Of a stretch of DNA of 64,000 bases, positions 8,232-16,133 are shown piece after piece. The position numbers and the translations under genes are program-made. Origin of the DNA: Ardenticatenaceae bacterium (GTDB taxonomy: Bacteria; Chloroflexota; Anaerolineae; Promineifilales; Promineifilaceae); the NCBI GenBank assembly GCA_020634375.1, contig JACKBX010000004.1, positions 186,001 to 250,000 on the forward strand, written 5' to 3'. Every line of letters begins with the position of its first letter. Within the stretch, counting starts at the first letter, position 1. A model generated the notes under the pieces. That model saw only the letters and a program-made list of their open reading frames with translations, did not search any database and was not told where the DNA came from.

Positions 8232-10154
8232 TCACCCATCAAAGCGCAACTGCACCTCTTCCAGGCTCTTTGCTGAACCAACCACCGTTACTTTATCCCC
8301 TAGTTGTAGTTGTGTATAGCCATGCGAGATGATGGTATGTCCATCACGAAACACAGATAACACCAGCGTATCCAACGGCAGGCGCAAATTGCGCAGCGTG
8401 ATGCCCTGTAAATTGGGGTTACGCACCTCAACATCCAGCACATCTTGTCCTTCTTCGCGGCCTAACAGCAGGGAAGCGGCCGTAGGCGCACGCACAAACT
8501 GCTCCAACAGGCTGACCATTGCCGTGCTTGGTTCAATGATACGCGCCCCCAACCGGTGAAATGGCTCCAGATTGGCACGGTCATTCAGGCGCACAACCAT
8601 CGTTTCTGTACCAAACTGCTCGTAAACCATCTCGCAAATGCGATAGTTTTCTTCATCCGATAACATGCAAACAATTGCGTCAACTTTCTCCATGCCCAGG
8701 CGGCGCAGCGATTCTTCGGTCATATGGCAGGCAAATACCATGTCATCATTTGCAACAAGTTCCTCAAAGCCTTCCTGCATACAGGCTACGCGCACCTGCC
8801 AATTATGTGTGGATAGCTGCCGGGCCAGGGCTAAGGCCTGCCCCTCCACGCCAAAGATGATCACGTCACGCACGCCATCAAATTCGCTTGCCGTCGCTCG
8901 TGTACGGGCTTCTCCCACGTAATTGACAACCCACTTAAAAAGCGGCGGGCCGATAATCTGGTTCAAAATAATCACGGAAATGATGATGGTGGCAAAAGCA
9001 GGCCCCCAATCAGGAAATTCCACGGCCACTTCTGTGGCTAAACCTAGCCCAACGCCAGCCTGGGTAACAAAGGCCATCCAACTCACGCGGTTGTGTTTGC
9101 GCGGGTCGCCAGCAATGGTGCCCCCACTGAATGAGCCAATGAAGATGCTGACAATGCGCACGGCGAATAAGGCTAAGGCAATCGCCCATGTCTCCACCAA
9201 TACATCTAATGCCAACGCGGCCCCGGTCAGCGTAAAAAACAAGATGTAGATGGCCGGGCCAACGGTTTCCAGGGCTTGGGTGAATTCGAGCCGGAATGGG
9301 GTGCGGTTGACGACGTAGAAACTGCCTATCATGCAAACGAGCAGTGGTTCTAGCAAGATTTCGACGGCAAACTGTGCATGGGTAAAGTCGCGCAGCATAA
9401 ACGATAAAACAAAGGCACTGTATCCAATCAGCAGAATGAGGCCCGTTTTGAGATACCCCTTTATCTGCAAAGACAACACCATTTGTAGTATGCGCCCCAA
9501 GAGGTAGCCAAAGGCGATAGAAAGCACGAGTTCTACAGCCAGCAGTAAGACGAATCCCAGGTTCACGGCTACCTGTGTGAGCAAGGCGTCGGCAATGGAT
9601 GAATTGATGGCGAATAAAATGATGACGACGACATCCATGATGACGGTGACGCCTAATGTCATGCGGGTAAAGGGACCTTTGGCACGCAGTTCATTAATGA
9701 TGGCAATAGCGGAAGAGGGGGAACGGGCCACTAAGATACCGCCAGCTAATAGGGCAATGGCAATACGGCCGTTCCCCACCATCGCCTGCATAAAGGGCAC
9801 AAACCTTGCGAGAAGAAAAACGGCCGTACTCCCCAGCGTGAAGGTTGAAACAATTAGCCCTATCGTCACCCACGTAATACTCTTGAACTGACTGCGTAAC
9901 TCCTCAAGATAAAGTTCGCTGCCTGCGGCAAAGGCAATATAGGCCAACGATACCTCATCCACAAAGCGCAGCCTGATAATTGCCTCATGAGAAATGAGAT
10001 TCAAGAGGTATGGGCCGACCAATATTCCCGCAAAAAGGAACCCACTAATCAGCGGCAGTCGAAAGCGTTTGAACACCTGACCAATTTGTCCAGCGGCCAG
10101 GGCAAGAATGGTGAAACTCAGAAAAGCAACGAGAAATTGTATGTGGTTGTTCAT
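8232..10154 (-). CDS. CPA2-family cation:proton antiporter with TrkA-N (RCK) and TrkA-C domains
   Basis: The N-terminal 400 residues are a Na+(K+)/H+ exchanger of the CPA2 type, with about 12 hydrophobic helices starting at FLVAFLSFTILALAAG. The cytosolic C-terminus has a Rossmann RCK domain (DVIIFGVEGQALALARQLSTHNWQVRVAC) and a TrkA-C regulatory domain ending VTVVGSAKSLEEVQLRF. This architecture is that of KefB/KefC-like or MagA-like transporters, whose RCK domain binds nucleotide or other ligands. I prefer ATG 10154 (MNNHIQF) because the GTG at 10193 sits too close to its only purine-rich upstream stretch. The transported ion cannot be decided. No ancillary kef gene is next to it. Confidence 0.88.
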   Translation of the reverse strand: MNNHIQFLVAFLSFTILALAAGQIGQVFKRFRLPLISGFLFAGILVGPYLLNLISHEAIIRLRFVDEVSLAYIAFAAGSELYLEELRSQFKSITWVTIGLIVSTFTLGSTAVFLLARFVPFMQAMVGNGRIAIALLAGGILVARSPSSAIAIINELRAKGPFTRMTLGVTVIMDVVVIILFAINSSIADALLTQVAVNLGFVLLLAVELVLSIAFGYLLGRILQMVLSLQIKGYLKTGLILLIGYSAFVLSFMLRDFTHAQFAVEILLEPLLVCMIGSFYVVNRTPFRLEFTQALETVGPAIYILFFTLTGAALALDVLVETWAIALALFAVRIVSIFIGSFSGGTIAGDPRKHNRVSWMAFVTQAGVGLGLATEVAVEFPDWGPAFATIIISVIILNQIIGPPLFKWVVNYVGEARTRATASEFDGVRDVIIFGVEGQALALARQLSTHNWQVRVACMQEGFEELVANDDMVFACHMTEESLRRLGMEKVDAIVCMLSDEENYRICEMVYEQFGTETMVVRLNDRANLEPFHRLGARIIEPSTAMVSLLEQFVRAPTAASLLLGREEGQDVLDVEVRNPNLQGITLRNLRLPLDTLVLSVFRDGHTIISHGYTQLQLGDKVTVVGSAKSLEEVQLRFDG

Positions 10155-10319
10155 ATCAGGTTCAAAATTAGCATAAATTCTCTGAGCAGGCACTTTCCTG
10201 CACTATGTCACGTCAATTTCATGACATCCGTCGCAGGGCACACCTCACAACCTCCTCTATACTTTATTGTGCAATAACTTTTTCACCCACAAACATTTAA
10301 CTTTGGAAAGGAAAAAACT

Positions 10320-12122
10320 ATGACCGATACAAATGTAATCACCCACGATGTCATCGTTGTGGGCGCAGGCCTGGCTGGTACTTGGGCCGCGCTGGCAGCG
10401 GGACGAGAAGGCGTTACTGACATCGGCGTCCTCTCCAAACTCCACCCACTCCGCTCCCACAGCGGCGCAGCGCAAGGCGGCATTGCAGCCGCGCTCAACA
10501 ACGTGCGCCCTGTTGCTGACACCGGCCCACGCGGCCCTTTGGAGCCTATTCCCGTTGGGGATGAGCCGGTTGACAGTTGGGAACTGCACATGTTTGACAC
10601 CATCAAAGGGTCAGACTGGTTGGGGGATCAGGACGCCATTGAGGTATTAGTAAAAGAAGCGCCAGAAATTATTTATGAGTATGAGCACATGGGTTGTGTA
10701 TTCAGCCGCCTGCCGGACGGCCGTATTGCCCAACGTCGCTTCGGTGGGCACAGCGCCCCCCGCGCCAACTACTCCGCCGACTACACCGGCCATGTGCTGC
10801 TGCACACCATTCACGAACAGGCTTTACGTCACGGCGTCAAGTTCTACCCCGAATGGTACTGCATGGACTTGATCATCGAAGACAATGTCTGCCGTGGCGT
10901 GGTGGCAATGGATGTCCTCACGGGCAAGTTGTACACCATGCGGGCCAAAGCGGTGATGTTTGGCACAGGCGGTTACGGCCGTGCCTGGAAAATCACCTCC
11001 AACGCCACCGCCAACACTGGGGACGGCGTCGCCATCGCCTACAACGCTGGCGTGCCGCTCATGGACATGGAATTTGTGCAGTTCCACCCCACCGGGCTGT
11101 ACGGCAAAGGCATCCTCATGAGCGAGGCATGTCGTGGTGAAGGCGGCTACCTGCGCAACGGCGACGGCGACCGCTTCATGGAAAAATACGCCTCCGGCTT
11201 GATGGAACTCGCCCCCCGTGACCTGGTGAGCCGCTCCGAACAAACCGAAATCGAAGAAGGGCGCGGCGTCGGCGACGACAAACAAGGCATCTACCTGGAC
11301 ATGACCCACCTCGGCGCAGAAAAAATCCTCAGTCGCCTGCCGCAGGTACGCGAACTGGCCCTTGAATTTTTGGGCGTAGACATCATCCACGAGCCTGTAC
11401 CGATTCAGCCAACGGCTCACTACAGCATGGGCGGCATTCCCGCCAACGCCGATGGGCAAGTCATTGCCGATGGCGACGGCACGCCGGTTGTCGGCTTCTA
11501 TGCTGCCGGGGAATGCGCCTGCGTCAGCGTACATGGCGCAAATCGTCTGGGCACAAACAGTTTGCTTGGTGCCTCTCTGTTTGGGCGGCGGGCTGGCAAA
11601 AGCATTGCCAAATTCATCAAAGACGGCGCAGAACTTGCCCCGATTTCTGGCGACCCCACGCAAAAGCATGAGGCGCGGATTCAACATTTGATGAGCGGCC
11701 CCACAGACAAAAAAGAGTCGGTGGCCCAGATTGCGGCCGAATTGAAAGAGACTATGACAAAGAACTGCGGCGTATTCCGCACAGAAGAGCGTCTGCAAAA
11801 AGCGCTGCAAGACATCAAGCAGTTGCAGGAACGCTTCAAGAATGCTCGCGTGATGGACACAAGTCGCCGTTTTAACACCGATTTGCTGGGCGCGATTGAG
11901 ACGGAACACTTGCTGACGTTTAGCGAGGTGATTGTTGCCAGCGGGCTAAACCGGCAAGAGAGTCGCGGCGCGCATTTCCGCACGGACTTCGCCAAGCGTG
12001 ATGATGAAAAGTGGCTGAAGCACACGATGGCTTACAAAAATGGCGACGACGGCCCCAAATTGGGCTACAAGTCGGTGAATATTGACTGGGAGAAGTATCC
12101 GCCGCAGGAGAGAAAGTATTAG
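10320..12122 (+). CDS. sdhA: Succinate dehydrogenase/fumarate reductase flavoprotein subunit
   Basis: The FAD-carrying catalytic subunit oxidises succinate to fumarate (or the reverse) at the cytoplasmic face. The dinucleotide-binding motif VIVVGAGLAGTWAALAAG is at the N-terminus; HSGAAQGGIAAAL contains the FAD-linking His region; active-site stretches FVQFHPTGL and EACRGEGGYLRN, and the late RLGTNSLLGASLFGRRAG, are intact. The length (600) is normal. A GGAAAGG site precedes the ATG. It begins a four-gene sdhABCD operon; repeat array copy 3 begins at its stop codon and separates it from sdhB. The direction of catalysis cannot be read from sequence, but the gene order and cytochrome-like anchors fit aerobic SDH. 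Confidence 0.96.
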   Translation: MTDTNVITHDVIVVGAGLAGTWAALAAGREGVTDIGVLSKLHPLRSHSGAAQGGIAAALNNVRPVADTGPRGPLEPIPVGDEPVDSWELHMFDTIKGSDWLGDQDAIEVLVKEAPEIIYEYEHMGCVFSRLPDGRIAQRRFGGHSAPRANYSADYTGHVLLHTIHEQALRHGVKFYPEWYCMDLIIEDNVCRGVVAMDVLTGKLYTMRAKAVMFGTGGYGRAWKITSNATANTGDGVAIAYNAGVPLMDMEFVQFHPTGLYGKGILMSEACRGEGGYLRNGDGDRFMEKYASGLMELAPRDLVSRSEQTEIEEGRGVGDDKQGIYLDMTHLGAEKILSRLPQVRELALEFLGVDIIHEPVPIQPTAHYSMGGIPANADGQVIADGDGTPVVGFYAAGECACVSVHGANRLGTNSLLGASLFGRRAGKSIAKFIKDGAELAPISGDPTQKHEARIQHLMSGPTDKKESVAQIAAELKETMTKNCGVFRTEERLQKALQDIKQLQERFKNARVMDTSRRFNTDLLGAIETEHLLTFSEVIVASGLNRQESRGAHFRTDFAKRDDEKWLKHTMAYKNGDDGPKLGYKSVNIDWEKYPPQERKY

Positions 12123-12199
12123 TAGTCAGTAACCAGTCAACAGTAATCAGTCAGCATAAACCGGCAACTGATTACTGACCACTGAATACTGCCCACTGG
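12121..12199. repeat. CAGTAA/TTACTG heptamer-like repeat array (copy 3, inside the sdh operon)
   Basis: The array occupies almost the entire sdhA-sdhB gap, opening with AGTAGTCAGTAACCAGT and closing with ACTGATTACTGACCACTGAATACTGCCCACTGG. Its last bases (ACTGG followed by AGAA) form the GGAGA ribosome-binding site of sdhB at 12198-12202. An mRNA stem-loop here could tune sdhA against sdhB expression. Confidence 0.85.
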
Positions 12200-12209
12200 A
12201 GAATGAATT

Positions 12210-12974
12210 ATGGCAACGAATGGAACATCGAAAACGGCCGTTATCCGCATTCAGAAGTTCAACCCAGACAAGGATAAAAAGCCGTACCTGAAAGAATATA
12301 CTGTTACCGTCACGCCGGACACAACGATTTTGGACGCGCTGGAGGAGATTAAAGCGACGCAAGATGGCACGCTGACATTCCGCCGCTCTTGCCGCCACGC
12401 CATTTGTGGCAGCTGCGCTATGAATGTGAACGGCCATAACACCCTGGTTTGCAACCAACGCGTCAACGCCCATTTGGACAAAAAAGGGATGATTACGGTA
12501 CGGCCGTTACCCTACCTGCCCATTGTCAAAGACATGGTTGTAGACCGCACCAGCTTCTGGGATCAATACCAACGCATCAAGCCCTGGCTTGTTCCCCCGG
12601 AAGATGTACCCGAGACAGAATTCCGCATGACGCCAGAGGAAGTCAAAGCCCTCAACGACGCCGAAAAATGCATCATGTGCGGCGCTTGCTACTCCGCCTG
12701 CACCGTCACGGCCATGAACAAAAGCTACATTGGCCCCCATGCGCTGCTCAAAGCCTCGCTGCGCATCCAAGACCCCCGCGACAGCATCACCGACGAGCGG
12801 CTGGTCGAGATTTCTGGAGCTGATGGCGCGTACCGCTGCCACACAATCTTCAACTGCATCGATGCCTGCCCCAAGAACCTCAACCCCACGCAGGCTATCG
12901 AAACCCTGCGTAAGTTGGCACAAAAACGGGCAGCCTATGTAGATGCACGGAAGGAACGGCAAAAGACGCTGTAA
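12210..12974 (+). CDS. sdhB: Succinate dehydrogenase iron-sulfur subunit
   Basis: This subunit carries electrons from the flavoprotein to the membrane anchor through three Fe-S clusters. The plant-type [2Fe-2S] site reads SCRHAICGSCAMNVNGHNTLVC; the second half has CIMCGACYSACTV and a later CHTIFNCIDACPKNLNPTQAI, which together bind the remaining clusters and form part of the quinone pocket. The length of 254 is normal. An ACGGCCGT near the start encodes TAV at residues 10-12 and another at 12500 encodes VRPLP, so the same octamer is read in two different frames in one gene. The C-terminal KERQKTL runs straight into repeat copy 4. Confidence 0.96.
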   Translation: MATNGTSKTAVIRIQKFNPDKDKKPYLKEYTVTVTPDTTILDALEEIKATQDGTLTFRRSCRHAICGSCAMNVNGHNTLVCNQRVNAHLDKKGMITVRPLPYLPIVKDMVVDRTSFWDQYQRIKPWLVPPEDVPETEFRMTPEEVKALNDAEKCIMCGACYSACTVTAMNKSYIGPHALLKASLRIQDPRDSITDERLVEISGADGAYRCHTIFNCIDACPKNLNPTQAIETLRKLAQKRAAYVDARKERQKTL

Positions 12975-13044
12975 CAGTAAACAGTAATCAGTAAACGAAA
13001 GTCTGACCACTGATGACTGATCACTGATTACCGTAAGCTACTGG
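12972..13044. repeat. CAGTAA/TTACTG heptamer-like repeat array (copy 4, inside the sdh operon)
   Basis: The units CAGTAAA, CAGTAAT and CAGTAAA follow the sdhB stop, then ACTGATG and ACTGATC units in the opposite sense. As with copy 3, the right edge (CTACTGG plus AGAA) makes the GGAGA ribosome-binding site of the next gene, sdhC. The two sdh copies are not identical, so they arose separately or have diverged. Confidence 0.83.
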
Positions 13045-13052
13045 AGAAAATT

Positions 13053-13403
13053 ATGTACAAAACCACTGGATTTTTCAGCTTCGTACTGCGCCGTGTCACC
13101 GGGGTGGCGTTAGCGCTTTACCTGTTCTTGCACATGTGGGTCATTGGCTCAGTCAATCAGGGCGCAGAAGCCTTTGATGCGCGGCTGGCAACCGTGCAAT
13201 CGCCGCTCTTCAAATTCCTGGAAATTGCGCTGCTGGCGGCCGTGATCTACCACGCCATTGATGGCATCCGCCTGCTCATTGTTCACTACTTCGACGTAGC
13301 CGAATACCGCAAAAGCCTCTTCTATGCTGTGATGGTCGTATCCGTCCTCTTGGGCATAGCTGGCGGGCTGCCGATGCTACTCTTTGCTATAAACGGAGGA
13401 TGA
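13053..13403 (+). CDS. sdhC: Succinate dehydrogenase cytochrome b subunit (anchor C)
   Basis: A 116-residue membrane anchor with three predicted helices: the first contains RRVTGVALALYLFLHMWVI, the second ALLAAVIYHAIDGIRLLIVHYF, the third AVMVVSVLLGIAGGLPMLLF. The motif S-x-x-x-R-x-T-G near the start and the H-A-x-x-G-x-R motif in helix 2 are characteristic of SdhC; His in the second helix is the expected heme ligand. It is followed after one base by sdhD, so the two anchors are likely translated together. The ACTGG edge of the upstream repeat array supplies its ribosome-binding site. Confidence 0.92.
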   Translation: MYKTTGFFSFVLRRVTGVALALYLFLHMWVIGSVNQGAEAFDARLATVQSPLFKFLEIALLAAVIYHAIDGIRLLIVHYFDVAEYRKSLFYAVMVVSVLLGIAGGLPMLLFAINGG

Positions 13404-13404
13404 T

Positions 13405-13746
13405 ATGCGTATTACACCCACCCGCATTTTTCAGATACAACGAATCAGCGCCATTGCGCTGCTGGTATTCATGACCACGCACATGGTTGTGGTGCATTAC
13501 CCGCCCATGCACATTGATTTCAGCCAAATCATTGTGCGCATGGGGGAACCGATTTGGAAAGTCATTGATATTCTATTTTTGTTGTCTGTGTTGACTCATG
13601 CCCTGGCTGGCATGTATATGGTGCTGACAGACCTGCAAAAAATCGGCCCCTACCGCCAGGCATTGGGCTGGATAGCGGTTGTGTTGTTTGTCGTCTTTTT
13701 CGCTTACGGCACAAAAACGATTATTGCATTTCAGCCACCCGTATAA
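13405..13746 (+). CDS. sdhD: Succinate dehydrogenase membrane anchor subunit D
   Basis: A 113-residue protein with three hydrophobic helices (ISAIALLVFMTTHMVVVH; IDILFLLSVLTHALAGMYMVL; ALGWIAVVLFVVFFAYG). His residues in helix 1 and helix 2 (TTHMVVVH, LTHALAG) are candidates for heme or quinone ligation. Its position as last gene of sdhABCD and its size support SdhD, though the sequence itself is poorly conserved across phyla. A 28-nt imperfect inverted repeat just downstream separates it from the convergent glycosyltransferase gene. Confidence 0.88.
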   Translation: MRITPTRIFQIQRISAIALLVFMTTHMVVVHYPPMHIDFSQIIVRMGEPIWKVIDILFLLSVLTHALAGMYMVLTDLQKIGPYRQALGWIAVVLFVVFFAYGTKTIIAFQPPV

Positions 13747-13778
13747 CTTGTAAGAGATTGGCAAACACATAAAAAATT

Positions 13779-13853
13779 AACCGCAAAGGGCGCAAAGCTC
13801 GCAAAGGTTTTTTCTCTGGAATTCTCTTTGCGTTCTTCGCGCTCTTTGCGGTT
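13779..13853. terminator. Long inverted repeat of CGCAAAG units between convergent genes
   Basis: The left arm 13779-13806 and right arm 13826-13853 are complementary at 24 of 28 positions, with a 19-base loop containing TTTTTT. Each arm is built from three CGCAAAG-type units, so it is a repeat as well as a hairpin. It lies between the ends of sdhD and the glycosyltransferase gene, where a bidirectional transcription stop is expected. Confidence 0.75.
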
Positions 13854-13872
13854 ATTCGGCTATCTGCAATTT

Positions 13873-16035
13873 CTAATTCTCAACCGCCTCTACAGCATAC
13901 ACGGTGAAGACGTGACGGCCGTCCGCCATTTCATGCTTCTCTACCACACCCCCTGAATAAGCCGAGAGAACCTGCGCCAACTCCCTTTCCCGTTCAGGTA
14001 AAAAGATAAATAACGTAGGGTCATCCAACGGCCACGATGGGGCGCTAACCAACGGTTCCACCACGTCAATGCCGCGCATCTGCGGCGCCAGATACGGGAT
14101 GGTGGAGAGACTGTAATAGCCCATGCGCGGCGCACCAAAGAAGTAGACCGTCTGCGCCGGTTCGTCACGCAAATAATAGGCAATTTCGGTTGCCGTCTCC
14201 GTATTCCAGCCGCCAAGTACATAGGTGTCGTACACGTCAAAAAAGTAGTAGTGGATGTCGATGAACATGAGGATGAGAGTAACGGCCGTTACCACCGCCA
14301 CATGCACCATCTTCTGCGGCCACAAGCGGCGCAGCCAATCTCCCACCTCGCCCAAAGGCACAGCCAGCAGCACCACCACCAACGGCATAGATAAAATGTA
14401 ACGCTGCGAGGCTGGCGGGTCCAAACTAAACCCACTGGTGATAACAGCGGAAATAAGCGGCAGCAGCAACAGGGTATAGCGCAAATCCAGGTGCAGCAAC
14501 GCCCACACAACACCGAGGATAAACAGCGTCGCCGCCCCCGTTAGCAACAGCGGCGCACCGGGATCATAAAGCAAGCGCAGCGGTTGATGTGTGAATCCCA
14601 ACGCGGCACGCAGCATTTGCTCCAGAATGATGGACGCGGCCGACTGTCCGCGCAGCAGCATCTCGTGATCCAGCCAACCATTAAAAATTGTCACCCGCTG
14701 CATGGGCGCATTGAAATTATCGGGAAAGCGCAAATAGAGTAGGCCCAATGGCAAAAATGTGACCAATGCCGTGTACGCCGAAAGCAGCAGCCCCGCAAAC
14801 CGGTGTCGAAACCGCTCGCGCTCGGCCCAAAAGGCAATGCCCGCCCATAAAGTAAACAGGAGAGGGAGTACGCGAATGCTGACGTAAAAATATTGTCCCA
14901 ATGCCAGAAGCAGTCCGGCAAAGATAAAGCTGCTGCGGCGGTTGGTGCGCCAGCCGTGCCACAACGCGCCAATGGCGGCAGCCGCAAACAGGCCATCCCA
15001 CACATTGTTCAGCCCAATGCGGCTGATGTGAATGTGGTAATGGGAAGCGGCGAGATAGGCAGCGGCAACCAGGGCTGTGGTGCGATTGAACATGCTGCGG
15101 GCCAACCAGTAAACGGCCGTCACCGTCAACGCCCCCGCCAATGCAGAAGTAATGCGCAATGCAGCCGTGGTGCTGCCCAGCAGCCAGATGCCAATGCTCT
15201 GCACGGCAAAGTAAAGGGAGGGGAAGGAAAACCAGCCGAAGGCAAATGGATTGTTTGATAATCCGTTGCGAAAATCTCGCGCAACTAACCCGGCAGAGCC
15301 TTCGTCGCCGGAAAGGGTGTCAGGAAATTTATCCAGCCACAGCCCGCGCAGCAAAAAGGCAATGAGAAAGAGAACGGCCGTCATCACCCAATCCCCGCGA
15401 CTTAGCCGAGGAAATACTTGTTCAGCAGGGCGTAGGCTGCCCAGCACCACCAACAGCATGGCGGCTAGCCATGCTGTTGTGGCCGCTCCCGCATGGTAAG
15501 CAGACAGCGTGCTTCCAGCCGTCAGCGAGGCCATCCAGGCAAAAAGCAACGCCAGGGGCAGCAGCAAAACCTGAAGAGGTGTCGTTTGCAAAAAATGGGA
15601 GAGGGGGGTTAACGGCCGTACCACCCATCCCGGTGTTAATTCTTGTCGAGACAAGTAGCCAGAAAAGAGAAACACGGCCAGGCCCACTGCCATCAATCCG
15701 AAGACACGCCAACGCCCCGGGAAGGGGACATGACGATATGCAGCCTGCCCCAGCAACAACAGCAGCACACCGCTGCCCAGCAGCACAGCGACTGGCCAAC
15801 ACACAGTTTCGGGGTCAACCACTGGATGTGCAATAGCAGGTGGCTCAGGAAGCTCGGCAGGATCGGAAACGGCCGTGCTTACTTGGCTCCACCATCGCGC
15901 TGCCCGCGACTCTTCAGCAAAAAGGCGAAACGGTTCCCCACTGCGATGACTTTGTTGTAACCGGTGGCGCACATACAACAAGGATACAAATACAGGCAAC
16001 ACGGCCAGCCATAAATAAATGATTTCCACAGGCAT
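13873..16035 (-). CDS. Polytopic membrane glycosyltransferase, GT-C/GT39-like
   Basis: A 720-residue membrane protein with more than ten hydrophobic helices, resembling GT-C enzymes of the GT39/ArnT kind, which move a sugar from a lipid-phosphate donor onto an acceptor outside the membrane. The first large outside loop has the acidic motif TLSGDEGSAGLVARDF, where GT-C enzymes carry their catalytic Asp/Glu. The tail (about 590-720) is a soluble domain with YLRDEPAQTVYFFGAPRMGYYS. The N-terminal 150 residues hold extra helices and a poorly conserved soluble stretch rich in ACGGCCGT copies. The acceptor is unknown; cell-surface glycan or protein glycosylation is likely. Confidence 0.83.
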   Translation of the reverse strand: MPVEIIYLWLAVLPVFVSLLYVRHRLQQSHRSGEPFRLFAEESRAARWWSQVSTAVSDPAELPEPPAIAHPVVDPETVCWPVAVLLGSGVLLLLLGQAAYRHVPFPGRWRVFGLMAVGLAVFLFSGYLSRQELTPGWVVRPLTPLSHFLQTTPLQVLLLPLALLFAWMASLTAGSTLSAYHAGAATTAWLAAMLLVVLGSLRPAEQVFPRLSRGDWVMTAVLFLIAFLLRGLWLDKFPDTLSGDEGSAGLVARDFRNGLSNNPFAFGWFSFPSLYFAVQSIGIWLLGSTTAALRITSALAGALTVTAVYWLARSMFNRTTALVAAAYLAASHYHIHISRIGLNNVWDGLFAAAAIGALWHGWRTNRRSSFIFAGLLLALGQYFYVSIRVLPLLFTLWAGIAFWAERERFRHRFAGLLLSAYTALVTFLPLGLLYLRFPDNFNAPMQRVTIFNGWLDHEMLLRGQSAASIILEQMLRAALGFTHQPLRLLYDPGAPLLLTGAATLFILGVVWALLHLDLRYTLLLLPLISAVITSGFSLDPPASQRYILSMPLVVVLLAVPLGEVGDWLRRLWPQKMVHVAVVTAVTLILMFIDIHYYFFDVYDTYVLGGWNTETATEIAYYLRDEPAQTVYFFGAPRMGYYSLSTIPYLAPQMRGIDVVEPLVSAPSWPLDDPTLFIFLPERERELAQVLSAYSGGVVEKHEMADGRHVFTVYAVEAVEN

Positions 16036-16133
16036 GGCTGTTATTGTAAGCCGTAAGCAAGAGTGAGGGCAAGATTTAGCGTTTCCCCCTCAATCGCTAA
16101 CCTCTATCACCATCTCTGGTACAATCCGCCCCG

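Noticed and set aside
10235..10263. Promoter for sdhA at TATACT (10258-10263)
   Set aside because: The -10 is good but no acceptable -35 is found at 16-19 bases upstream, so it was not listed as a feature.
10824..11909. 361-codon open frame on the minus strand opposite sdhA
   Set aside because: It lies fully antisense to an unmistakable sdhA and its composition follows third-codon bias of that gene; no domain is recognisable.
2383..13044. CRISPR-like arrays in the CAGTAA repeats
   Set aside because: Units are about seven bases with no unique spacers of 25-40 bases, and no cas gene is present.
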